A program made the translations under genes and the position numbers. The notes beneath the pieces are model-generated. The model saw nothing but the letters and a program-made list of their open reading frames with translations. It was not told the DNA's origin and searched no databases. 16,217 nt of DNA from HGM13006 sp964518645 (lineage in GTDB: Bacteria > Bacillota > Clostridia > Oscillospirales > Oscillospiraceae): positions 1 to 16,217 of the forward strand of contig CAZFGL010000044.1 in the NCBI GenBank assembly GCA_964518645.1, written 5' to 3'. Below are positions 1 to 6,041 of the stretch, one piece after another (within the stretch, counting starts at the first letter, position 1; every line of letters starts with the position of its first letter).

Positions 1-137
1 CCACCCTAAACTGGGCGTAAAAAGCAGGCACCAGGGACTTCATCGATATGCCCTTTAGAGGATTTTTAGGCCCTCCTTAAGAATCGCCGTTTCTGACTAG
101 AATACTGCGCCGTCAATGAAAAATCGAATGAATAATT
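1..137 (-). other. Leader or start of a downstream transcription unit, cut by the left edge
   Basis: Downstream of the minus-strand promoter at 146-173, the transcript would run off the left edge. No convincing gene is visible. An ATG at 43-41 preceded by AAAGGG opens a frame of only 14 codons (MKSLVPAFYAQFRV) before the edge. An AAGGAGGG stretch near 81-74 has no start codon at normal spacing. The last bases on the minus strand read TTTAGGGTGG, which is compatible with coding sequence or with structured RNA. In related Firmicutes the genes after ispA are usually dxs and tlyA, so an isoprenoid gene or its leader is plausible. I cannot decide between these from what is present. Confidence 0.3.
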
Positions 138-145
138 TACGGTGT

Positions 146-173
146 ATTATACCATATTCACGGTGTTTTTCAA
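146..173 (-). promoter_or_regulatory. Sigma-A-type promoter downstream of ispA
   Basis: On the minus strand there is TTGAAA (173-168), a 16-bp spacer and a perfect TATAAT (151-146), preceded by TGG so that it is also an extended -10. It lies just after the ispA stop codon and points to the left edge. It would start a separate transcript reading out of the window. No T-tract hairpin separates it from ispA, so readthrough from the ispA operon is also possible. Confidence 0.7.
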
Positions 174-196
174 TGCATATACAAAAATTTTATACA

Positions 197-1072
197 TTAT
201 TTTGTTCTTTTTGTCAGGCTCAGAGCCAATTCCTTCAGGAATGCGGTATCGGCAAATCCGCCCTGCTCCAGAGCTTCCAGCGCTTTGGCGGTTTCCTGCT
301 CCACCAGTGCCTGACACTTTTCAAGGCCAAACAGGGTCACAAAGGTGCTTTTTCCGTTGGACTCGTCAGACCCCACCGGCTTTCCAAGCTCCTCTTGAGA
401 ACCGATCTCGTCGAGCATATCGTCACGGATCTGGAATGCCATACCCAGTGCCGTGGCAAATTCCCCCGCCTGTTTAACCTGCGCTTCGGTACCGCCTCCC
501 AGAACAACACCCATCTGGCAGGCTGCGCGGATCAGATCACCGGTTTTATGAAGATGGACCTGACGAAGCTGCTGCTCTGTCAGGGTGGTTTTTTCACCGG
601 CAAGATCCAGAAGCTGACCGGCCACCATACCATGCTCCCCGGCTCCTCTTGAAAGGATGGAAACACAGCGCAGAAGTCTGTCCGGTGCTTCTTCCATACT
701 TGAGAGCGTCTCAAAGGCCGACGTGAGCAGTGCATCACCGGCCAGTGTGGCAAGATCCTCCCCGTACACCTTGTGACAGGTCAGACGGCCACGGCGGTAA
801 TCGTCATCATCCATACAGGGCAGATCATCATGGATCAGAGAATAAGTATGCACCATTTCTACGGCGCATGCGGCGGGAATCGCTCTTTCCATATCGCCCC
901 CCACTGCCTCACAGAAAGACAGGAGAAGCACAGGCCGCAGTCGTTTTCCCCCGGCCATCAGACTGTAGGTCATTGCGTCCAGCAGCACACGATAATCTGT
1001 CTGCTGGGTAAAATATGTCCCCAGTGCCCCTTCGATCAGGGCACACTTTCGTTCCAGTTCACATTTCATCAT
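197..1072 (-). CDS. ispA: Polyprenyl synthetase, farnesyl diphosphate synthase type
   Basis: This enzyme condenses isopentenyl diphosphate with allylic diphosphates in the cytoplasm to make short-chain prenyl diphosphates, usually farnesyl diphosphate. The 291-residue product carries both aspartate-rich motifs: DDLPCMDDDDYRRG (about 82-95), with the two-residue insertion of bacterial type II synthases, and IRDDMLDEIG (about 215-224). GGKRLRP (41-47) is the usual isopentenyl-diphosphate-binding motif. Tyr77 and Ser78 before the first motif resemble E. coli IspA and favour a C15 product, although chain length is inference. The start is the first of two ATGs at 1072, seven bases after AGGAG; an upstream in-frame ATG at 1102 lacks a site and lies well inside xseB. 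The gene overlaps the 3' end of xseB and is the last gene of the nusB operon. Confidence 0.93.
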   Translation of the reverse strand: MMKCELERKCALIEGALGTYFTQQTDYRVLLDAMTYSLMAGGKRLRPVLLLSFCEAVGGDMERAIPAACAVEMVHTYSLIHDDLPCMDDDDYRRGRLTCHKVYGEDLATLAGDALLTSAFETLSSMEEAPDRLLRCVSILSRGAGEHGMVAGQLLDLAGEKTTLTEQQLRQVHLHKTGDLIRAACQMGVVLGGGTEAQVKQAGEFATALGMAFQIRDDMLDEIGSQEELGKPVGSDESNGKSTFVTLFGLEKCQALVEQETAKALEALEQGGFADTAFLKELALSLTKRTK

Positions 1073-1295
1073 TGGGCATCTCCTGTTCCACAGGGGTGTC
1101 ATCCGGACCTTTCATCAGCTTTGTCACCTTCAGCTGGGCATTTTCCAAAAGGGCGCTGCACTTTGCCGCAAGCTTTGTTCCCTCTTCAAAGAGCTTCATG
1201 GATTCTTCCAGAGGCACGTCGCCACTTTCAAGACGCTTAACGATCTCATCCAGACGCTCCATGGATTCTTCAAATGTGATTGATTTTCTGCTCAT
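1059..1295 (-). CDS. xseB: Exodeoxyribonuclease VII small subunit
   Basis: This is the small subunit of exonuclease VII, a single-strand-specific nuclease that acts with XseA. The 78-residue product has the typical XseB opening, with FEESMERLDEIVKRLESGDV at about 8-27 and the following PLEESMKLFEEGTKL, a helical hairpin. The length is normal for the family. The ATG at 1295 overlaps the xseA stop codon as ATGA, with GGAGG seven bases upstream inside xseA, so translation is probably coupled. Its 3' end in turn overlaps ispA. The acidic, less conserved C-terminal tail is usual for the family. Confidence 0.95.
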   Translation of the reverse strand: MSRKSITFEESMERLDEIVKRLESGDVPLEESMKLFEEGTKLAAKCSALLENAQLKVTKLMKGPDDTPVEQEMPNDEM

Positions 1296-2572
1296 TTTGT
1301 ATCCTCCAAAACCTGCTCCACCTGGGCATAGACACTGCCCTCATGCAGACGTAAAGCAATATGATCTCCCGGTTTCAGCTGCCGGGCAGCCTTCACCACG
1401 GTTCCCTTCTCATTCTGCGTAATACTGTAACCCCGTCCAAGCACCTTCAGCGGGCTCATGGCATCCAACCGTGCGGACAGTTCCGCCACCTTCTGCCGTC
1501 TGTGCGCCCCGGATGCATCGAAGACCAGAGGCAGCCGTTCTTCTCTGCGCAGGAGCTCTCCCCGGGCCGCAGTCAGCCGGTGAGACATGGCGCCTCCCAT
1601 TCTTTCGGTCAGCTGATCCAGCCGGATCTGCCGATCAGCAAAGAACACCATGGGTGACTGAAGCACCCGTGCATTTTTTCTGATTTCAAGCTGACGGTTC
1701 AAACTCTGAAGCTGCTGCTCCATTTGCTTTTCCAGTCGGCTTTTATAATTCTGAATGGTCTCCAGCAGCTCTGAACGATCGGGAGTTGCAAGCTCAGCGC
1801 CGTTTGACGGGGTTGCCGCCCGGAGATCCGCCACATAATCTGCAATGGTCACATCCGGCTCATGGCCTACAGCAGAGATCACCGGGATCTGGGACCGATA
1901 GATGGCCCGGGCCACGATTTCTTCATTAAACGCCCAGAGATCCTCCATGGATCCGCCGCCCCGTCCGGTGATCAGCAGATCCGCCACATGATATCGGTTG
2001 GCATAATCAACGGCATCTGCGATCTCTCCCGGGGCCTCTACGCCCTGTACCCGAACCGGCAGAAGCACTACCTCCGCCAGAGGATACCGGTGATTCAGGA
2101 TCCGGAGCATATCATGCACTGTGGCCCCCGCCTCGGAGGTAATGATCCCAATTCGATGGGGATACCTAGGCAGGGGCTTTTTATGGCTGGGATCAAATAA
2201 GCCCTCAGCCGCCAGTTTCTTTTTCAGCTGTTCAAATGCAACCGACAGATCTCCGGCCCCTTCCGGGGTCATGGAGACGCAATAAAGCTGATATGCGCCG
2301 TCTCTGGGATACACCGTGATTCTTCCCGCCGCCAGCACCATCATCCCGTTTTCCGGCCGGAACCGAAGTCGGCTGGCACTGGAACGGAACATCACACAAC
2401 GTAGGGCACTCTGCCCGTCCTTCAGAGTGAAATAGTGATGACCGGAAGGATACTTTTTATAGTTACTCAGTTCTCCGCGTATGCAGAGCCCGGTCAGCAG
2501 GCCATCTGCCTCCATCATCTCTTTGATGTAGGTATTGACCTGGCTGACCTCCAGAATTAATTCGTCATGCAT
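1292..2572 (-). CDS. xseA: Exodeoxyribonuclease VII large subunit
   Basis: This is the catalytic subunit of exonuclease VII, which degrades single-stranded DNA from either end into oligonucleotides. The 426-residue product has an N-terminal OB-fold DNA-binding region (about 5-103, including GHHYFTLKD), then the conserved catalytic core with GIITSEAGA (142-150), GRGGGSMEDLWAFNEE (203-218) and GHEPDVTIADYVADLRAATPSNGAE (236-260). A helical, coiled-coil-prone region (about 262-350) follows, where several XseB subunits bind in characterised enzymes. The length is close to the family norm of about 400-450. The start ATG overlaps the last eight bases of the upstream tsaD-like gene, with a purine-rich GGCGGAG site, and the stop overlaps xseB. 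It is co-transcribed with nusB and ispA, an arrangement common in Firmicutes. Confidence 0.96.
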   Translation of the reverse strand: MHDELILEVSQVNTYIKEMMEADGLLTGLCIRGELSNYKKYPSGHHYFTLKDGQSALRCVMFRSSASRLRFRPENGMMVLAAGRITVYPRDGAYQLYCVSMTPEGAGDLSVAFEQLKKKLAAEGLFDPSHKKPLPRYPHRIGIITSEAGATVHDMLRILNHRYPLAEVVLLPVRVQGVEAPGEIADAVDYANRYHVADLLITGRGGGSMEDLWAFNEEIVARAIYRSQIPVISAVGHEPDVTIADYVADLRAATPSNGAELATPDRSELLETIQNYKSRLEKQMEQQLQSLNRQLEIRKNARVLQSPMVFFADRQIRLDQLTERMGGAMSHRLTAARGELLRREERLPLVFDASGAHRRQKVAELSARLDAMSPLKVLGRGYSITQNEKGTVVKAARQLKPGDHIALRLHEGSVYAQVEQVLEDTK

Positions 2573-3482
2573 GTTTTTTCTCCGCCAGGAACGTTAAAAC
2601 CGCCACGCCCATGGCATTGTCTGTAGAGAATCTGGGTGGTCCAAAAATGCCGCCCAGAGGCTCCATGACCTGCCGCAGCAGGCTGTTGGAGGCAACGCCG
2701 CCGGTAAACACCACCGGCAAATCGCCATACATCTGTTTTCCCTGCTCTGTTGCCTTTCTGACCGCTTCGATACAGTTCATCAGGCTGAAGGCCGCCACCT
2801 CTTCCCGGGGCGTGCCTTTGCTGTAAAGCTGCTGAGCCTTGTTCTGCATACCGGACAGAGAAAATCGCATCTGGTTCACTTTGACCGGGAAGGGCTTCAC
2901 ACGAACCCCCTGACTCAGCGCATCCAGTGCCTTACCCGCAGGAAAATCCAGTCCCAGAAGCTGCCCTGTCCGGTCAATCAGCTGACCGGCAGACAGATCC
3001 TCTGTACCGCCAATGATCTCCCCCCGGAGCCCCGGGCGAACCAGAAGCAGTTCTGTTGTTCCCCCGGACAAATGCCATGCAAGGAAGGACTTTTCCATAA
3101 GCTCCATATGTCCGCTGCTTTGCAGCACCGCAGCAAGATGTCCCTGCTGATGGGAGAAGGCGCGGAACGGAACCCCCAGGATCAGGGCAAGAACCTTCCC
3201 CTGAGACTCTCCCGCCAGAAAACAGGGCATATAACTGCCTTCCACAGCCCTCGGTCGTGTACTGGCACCTACCGCAGAGATATGTGATGTATCGCAGCCC
3301 TTCAGCATCTCCTCCACAATCTCCGGGAGACGCTTCACATGCTGAAACAGTGCATCACTTTGACGGAGCCCCAGTTCCCCGGACTTGACTGTCAGCAGTT
3401 TTCCGGCATTATCTCCCTGCTTGCCATCGAACCAGGCCGCAGAGGTGGTATAGTTACTGGTATCCAGTCCTAAGGCGATCAT
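2565..3482 (-). CDS. TsaD/Kae1-family (peptidase M22-like) paralogue
   Basis: The 305-residue product has the ASKHA-type architecture of TsaD/Kae1, the family that includes the enzyme for tRNA threonylcarbamoyladenosine. Visible motifs are an N-terminal phosphate loop GLDTSNYTTS (5-14), the metal-binding pair HQQGH (111-115), SGGTTEL (139-145, equivalent to SGGHTQL in TsaD), FPAGKALD (180-187) and FTGGVASN (259-266), then DNAMG. It is shorter than a typical TsaD (about 335-340), and the opening differs from the usual GIETSCDET. I therefore read it as the clostridial TsaD-like paralogue rather than the tRNA-modifying enzyme itself; its substrate is unknown. The start overlaps the nusB stop as ATGA. 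In B. subtilis folD occupies the position between nusB and xseA. It could still be the only TsaD of the organism. Confidence 0.8.
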   Translation of the reverse strand: MIALGLDTSNYTTSAAWFDGKQGDNAGKLLTVKSGELGLRQSDALFQHVKRLPEIVEEMLKGCDTSHISAVGASTRPRAVEGSYMPCFLAGESQGKVLALILGVPFRAFSHQQGHLAAVLQSSGHMELMEKSFLAWHLSGGTTELLLVRPGLRGEIIGGTEDLSAGQLIDRTGQLLGLDFPAGKALDALSQGVRVKPFPVKVNQMRFSLSGMQNKAQQLYSKGTPREEVAAFSLMNCIEAVRKATEQGKQMYGDLPVVFTGGVASNSLLRQVMEPLGGIFGPPRFSTDNAMGVAVLTFLAEKKHA

Positions 3483-3922
3483 GCCCGATCTCTTGCAAAG
3501 GAGCCCAGAATGCCGTTGATGAAGGAGACCTTATCTTCTTCCTCGTAACGGCGGGCAATTTCCACTGCCTCGTTGATTACAGCTCCGGTGGGGGCATCTT
3601 CCACGTTCATAATCTCATAAACTGCCAGACGGAGTACAGCCAGAGAAACCTTCGAAATGCGGCTCACCTTCCAGCCCACAGCGTACTTTTCAATAATTCC
3701 GTCGATCTCCTGCTTTTTCACATAGACACCACGGAGACAGTCCTCGATGTAAGCAAGCTGCTTTGCGTTGGGCTTTTCCTGATAAAGATCAGACTCCTCT
3801 GCCAGACAGGGATAATAGTCCTCCTCAAAAACCTTCTGAAGGATTTCCTCAGGCAGATCATCGTGGTATTCCATCTCATAAATCAGGTGCATTGCAATTT
3901 CTCTTGCGTTTGTTCTAGTCAT
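3479..3922 (-). CDS. nusB: Transcription antitermination protein NusB
   Basis: NusB binds boxA RNA together with S10 (NusE) and supports processive transcription of rRNA operons. The 147-residue all-helical protein shows the family's arginine-rich start TRTNAREIAMHLIYEME (2-18), the mid region SLAVLRLAVYEIM, INEAVEIA and the C-terminal SFINGILGSFARD. I chose the ATG at 3922 because GGAGG lies eight bases upstream. The in-frame ATG at 3940 is immediately upstream of that site and would add MGEEKI, so it is unlikely. It is the first gene of the operon that continues with the tsaD-like gene, xseA, xseB and ispA, all joined by short overlaps. The acidic insert around residues 35-55 is longer than in E. 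coli NusB but not disruptive. Confidence 0.93.
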   Translation of the reverse strand: MTRTNAREIAMHLIYEMEYHDDLPEEILQKVFEEDYYPCLAEESDLYQEKPNAKQLAYIEDCLRGVYVKKQEIDGIIEKYAVGWKVSRISKVSLAVLRLAVYEIMNVEDAPTGAVINEAVEIARRYEEEDKVSFINGILGSFARDRA

Positions 3923-4143
3923 TATCTTTTCCTCCCCCATTCAGGGTTATTTTTGTTTCACCAGTTATAATCATTCACCCTACATTCTACCCGATTTCTG
4001 CAAAAAAAGAAAGTATTTATTTCATATTTCTCCACACAATCTGAATGACTGCATGAATGCTCTGGAAAACCACAGTTTACCCCCGCCGTAATATGCAGAC
4101 GGGAAGGAGCCCAGCTCCTTCCCGGGATTAAAACATTGACGGA
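3923..4143 (-). other. Intergenic region upstream of nusB
   Basis: This 221-base AT-rich gap separates tepA from the nusB operon. It contains a perfect hairpin (4101-4123) close to tepA. On the minus strand there are two possible -10 boxes for nusB, TAGAAT (3989-3984) and TATAAC (3969-3964). Neither has a good -35 at 16-18 bp, so the nusB promoter cannot be assigned with confidence. A 61-codon frame on the minus strand here has no ribosome-binding site or recognisable content. Confidence 0.4.
4101..4123. repeat. Perfect inverted repeat downstream of tepA
   Basis: GGGAAGGAGC and its exact complement GCTCCTTCCC are separated by three bases, giving a 10-bp perfect stem about 20 bases after the tepA stop codon. 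There is no T-run on either side, so it is not a canonical intrinsic terminator. It may attenuate transcription or protect the 3' end of the tepA mRNA. Confidence 0.6.
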
Positions 4144-4851
4144 TCATGAGACCGGCCGTTTGTCTGTATTTTTGTTTTTCCTCCGGGCAATCATACCGTG
4201 GAGACATTCAAGCGCATCGGATAGTCCCCCCAGCCGGTCGATCAGCCCCATGGAAACCGCCTGATTCCCGTATACCACGCTGCCAACATCCGATGCCAGT
4301 TCGTCCTTGGTCAGCATGAGACGTGTAAACTCATCCCTCTTGATTTTGGAGTTTTTACAGACAAATTCCACGATTTGCTCCTGAATTCGCTGAAAATAAT
4401 GATAGGTCTGGGGTGCCCCGATCACGGTACCGCTGATCCGCACGGGATGGATGGTCATGGATGCTGTCGGCACAATAAAGGATTTCCGGGCACACACCGC
4501 CAGAGGCACACCGATGGAATGTCCTCCCCCCAGTACCAGGGATACCGTGGGCTTTTTCATCCCTGCGATCAATTCTGCAATCGCCAGCCCAGCTTCTATA
4601 TCCCCGCCCACTGTGTTCAGCAGGATCAGAAGTCCATCAATTTCCGGACTCTCCTCAATGGCAGCAATTTGTGGGATCACATGCTCGTATTTGGTGCTTT
4701 TCGTGTTCTCCGGCAGGATCTGATGCCCCTCGATCTGTCCAATAATGGTGAGGCAATGAATATTGCTCTCCTGCCCCAGCTGGGTCTCTCCTCCAAATTC
4801 CAGCAAAAACTCCCGTTTTTCCGAAAGTTGCTCCCCATCCTGTTTTTTCAT
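4144..4851 (-). CDS. tepA: ClpP-fold protease, TepA-like
   Basis: The 235-residue cytoplasmic protein belongs to the ClpP/crotonase-fold serine proteases, closest in layout to Bacillus TepA (YmfB), a ClpP-like protein first described as enhancing protein translocation and later linked to degradation of small acid-soluble spore proteins. Visible elements are DGLLILLNTVGGDIEAGLAIA (72-92, the ClpP substrate-binding strand), the nucleophile in GGGHSIGVPLA (Ser112) and the catalytic His135 in SMTIHPV. GLIDRLGGLSDAL (202-214) closes the fold. I did not assign the third catalytic residue. It has no signal peptide. The ATG lies six bases after AGGAGG. The divergent neighbour is comEB; the promoters overlap. 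The basic lysine/arginine-rich tail (about 223-232) is not catalytic. The function in spores is inferred from family membership. Confidence 0.85.
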   Translation of the reverse strand: MKKQDGEQLSEKREFLLEFGGETQLGQESNIHCLTIIGQIEGHQILPENTKSTKYEHVIPQIAAIEESPEIDGLLILLNTVGGDIEAGLAIAELIAGMKKPTVSLVLGGGHSIGVPLAVCARKSFIVPTASMTIHPVRISGTVIGAPQTYHYFQRIQEQIVEFVCKNSKIKRDEFTRLMLTKDELASDVGSVVYGNQAVSMGLIDRLGGLSDALECLHGMIARRKNKNTDKRPVS

Positions 4852-4899
4852 AGCCGTCCTCCTGCACTTTTTCTGAAAGCTTACCCATCAGCGCCACAA

Positions 4900-4927
4900 T
4901 TTATACAATCATCTGTGCAAAAAACAA
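4900..4927 (-). promoter_or_regulatory. Promoter for tepA
   Basis: On the minus strand TTGTTT (4927-4922), a 16-bp spacer and TATAAA (4905-4900) form a reasonable sigma-A promoter 49 bases before the tepA start. It overlaps the divergent comEB promoter, so the two would compete for polymerase. Confidence 0.5.
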
Positions 4928-4942
4928 AAAATATGCTAAAAT
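4914..4942 (+). promoter_or_regulatory. Promoter for comEB-hxlR
   Basis: TGTGCA (4914-4919), a 17-bp spacer and TAAAAT (4937-4942) with an extended -10 TG at 4934-4935 lie just upstream of the comEB ribosome-binding site. The -35 is weak (three of six), and the extended -10 probably compensates. The predicted transcript has a very short leader. Confidence 0.5.
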
Positions 4943-4963
4943 AAAACTACGGAGGTGTTTAAT

Positions 4964-5458
4964 ATGGTAAAGCCAATTCCCGGAACCAGAATTTCAAAAA
5001 CCGACACTTATTTGAACTGCGCCGAGGTTTTCGCATACCGCAGCACCTGTCTCAAACGAAAATACGGGGCTGTGATCGTGAAAAACGACGCAGTAATATC
5101 CACCGGCTACAATGGCGCCCCCAGAGGCTTTGAAGCATGCTCTGACCGTGGACGCTGTCCCCGAAAAGAACGGAGTATGCATCAGGGGGACGGATACGGC
5201 ATCTGCCGGGCCATTCACGCAGAGGCAAATGCCCTGCTGAACTGTTCCAGACAACAGACCATCGGAGCCGATCTCTATCTGGTCGGTGTAAACCCTGATG
5301 ACAACACTGTCCACAAGGCAAAGCCCTGCCCCCTGTGCGCACGACTGATCATTCAGGCAGGGATCCGAAATGTGGTGCTCCGGACAGGAGACGCCCCGGA
5401 GGAATTCATCGTCGTCCCTGCTCAGAAGCTGGAGTGGGTACAGGAGCCCATGGACTGA
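4964..5458 (+). CDS. comEB: dCMP deaminase family protein (ComEB-like)
   Basis: The 164-residue protein belongs to the zinc-dependent cytidine/deoxycytidylate deaminase family; members of this type deaminate dCMP to dUMP, feeding dTMP synthesis. The catalytic zinc site is complete: His85 and the proton-shuttling Glu87 in CRAIHAEANAL, and Cys122 and Cys125 in KPCPLCARL. TGYNGAPRGFEAC (47-59) is typical of dCMP deaminases and of B. subtilis ComEB, named from the competence comE operon although not itself required for uptake. The start is the ATG at 4964, eight bases after GGAGG (4951-4955); an in-frame GTG at 4955 is part of that site. hxlR follows after 17 bases and is probably co-transcribed. 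No comEA or comEC is nearby, so a competence link is not implied. Confidence 0.92.
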   Translation: MVKPIPGTRISKTDTYLNCAEVFAYRSTCLKRKYGAVIVKNDAVISTGYNGAPRGFEACSDRGRCPRKERSMHQGDGYGICRAIHAEANALLNCSRQQTIGADLYLVGVNPDDNTVHKAKPCPLCARLIIQAGIRNVVLRTGDAPEEFIVVPAQKLEWVQEPMD

Positions 5459-5475
5459 GAAAACAGAGGTGTCAT

Positions 5476-5913
5476 ATGGAAAAATCACCGGATGAGATCA
5501 TTTTTGATATTAATAAAGACCCTTATAACTATGTCATGCGGGTGGTGTTTGGCCGCTGGAAGCCCTTTATTCTTCAGGCCATGGATACGGACGAGGTGAC
5601 AAACTTCTCCCGGTTCTGCAAACAGCTTCCCATTACCCAGAAGGTGCTCAGTCAGAATCTGAAAGCCCTGGAGCAGGACGGTCTGATCGTGCGGACAGTC
5701 ATTCCGGATACCCCGCCCCGCACAGAATACCGTCTGACCCCCCGTGGAAAATCGCTGATCCCCCTGCTGGATGCCATCTACGACTGGGGCTGGCATGTCA
5801 TGAAAGAGGAGGACCTCCCCATTGACGCACTGGGTGAGATGTGGCACGGCTACCGCGAAAAGCAGGACGATGTTATGTATCATCCCTTTCAAAAAAACGG
5901 ATTAAAACCATGA
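5476..5913 (+). CDS. HxlR-family winged-helix transcriptional regulator
   Basis: The 145-residue protein is an HxlR-type winged helix-turn-helix DNA-binding protein. The fold runs from about residue 16 to 108: VVFGRWKPFILQAM (first helix), TNFSRFCKQLPITQKVLSQNL (helix-turn-helix, about 42-62), ALEQDGLIVRTV, then the wing TPPRTEYRLTPRGKSLIPLLDAI, which matches the family pattern PPRVEYSLT. Some relatives sense electrophiles or oxidants through an N-terminal cysteine; the only cysteine here is Cys48 inside the DNA-binding region, so that mechanism is not supported. The start ATG at 5476 follows GAGGTG closely; longer upstream frames run inside comEB. Downstream lie an inverted repeat and then a reductase gene, which makes that reductase a candidate target. 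The ligand is unknown. Confidence 0.88.
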   Translation: MEKSPDEIIFDINKDPYNYVMRVVFGRWKPFILQAMDTDEVTNFSRFCKQLPITQKVLSQNLKALEQDGLIVRTVIPDTPPRTEYRLTPRGKSLIPLLDAIYDWGWHVMKEEDLPIDALGEMWHGYREKQDDVMYHPFQKNGLKP

Positions 5914-5919
5914 GCTCAC

Positions 5920-5950
5920 AAGTGGGTTACCCTCAGGTAACCCACTTACT
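5920..5950 (+). terminator. Inverted repeat after hxlR, likely terminator
   Basis: The sequence AAGTGGGTTACC (5920-5931) pairs with GGTAACCCACTT (5936-5947) across a four-base loop, a 12-bp perfect stem six bases after the hxlR stop, followed by a broken T-rich tract (TACTTTCTT). It probably ends the comEB-hxlR transcript. Because it is a long palindrome only 17 bases upstream of the next -35 box, it could instead or also be a regulator-binding site. Confidence 0.65.
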
Positions 5951-5963
5951 TTCTTGTGCCTTC

Positions 5964-5992
5964 TTCACAAATTCAAAAAAAAATGGTATGGT
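5964..5992 (+). promoter_or_regulatory. Promoter for the enoate-reductase-like gene
   Basis: TTCACA (5964-5969, five of six to TTGACA), a 17-bp A-rich spacer and TATGGT (5987-5992, four of six) precede the flavoprotein gene with a leader of roughly 45 bases. The spacing is ideal and the -10 is moderate. Confidence 0.6.
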
Positions 5993-6041
5993 AGCACTGT
6001 AAAATAAATAGAAGGCAAAATACTTCGAAAGGATGAAAATC

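Noticed and set aside
4022..4207. 61-codon minus-strand frame between tepA and nusB
   Set aside because: It runs through the hairpin at 4101-4123, overlaps the end of tepA and has no recognisable content.
4655..4897. 80-codon minus-strand frame overlapping the start of tepA
   Set aside because: It is out of frame with tepA, uses no good ribosome-binding site and lacks conserved motifs, whereas tepA has an ideal AGGAGG.
4964..5458. Competence (DNA uptake) locus suggested by the comEB name
   Set aside because: No comEA, comEC or other uptake gene is nearby, and the protein is a dCMP deaminase by its zinc-site motifs.
5507..5913. Redox-sensing mechanism for the HxlR protein
   Set aside because: Thiol-sensing relatives use an N-terminal cysteine; the only cysteine here lies in the DNA-binding region, so no redox role is claimed.
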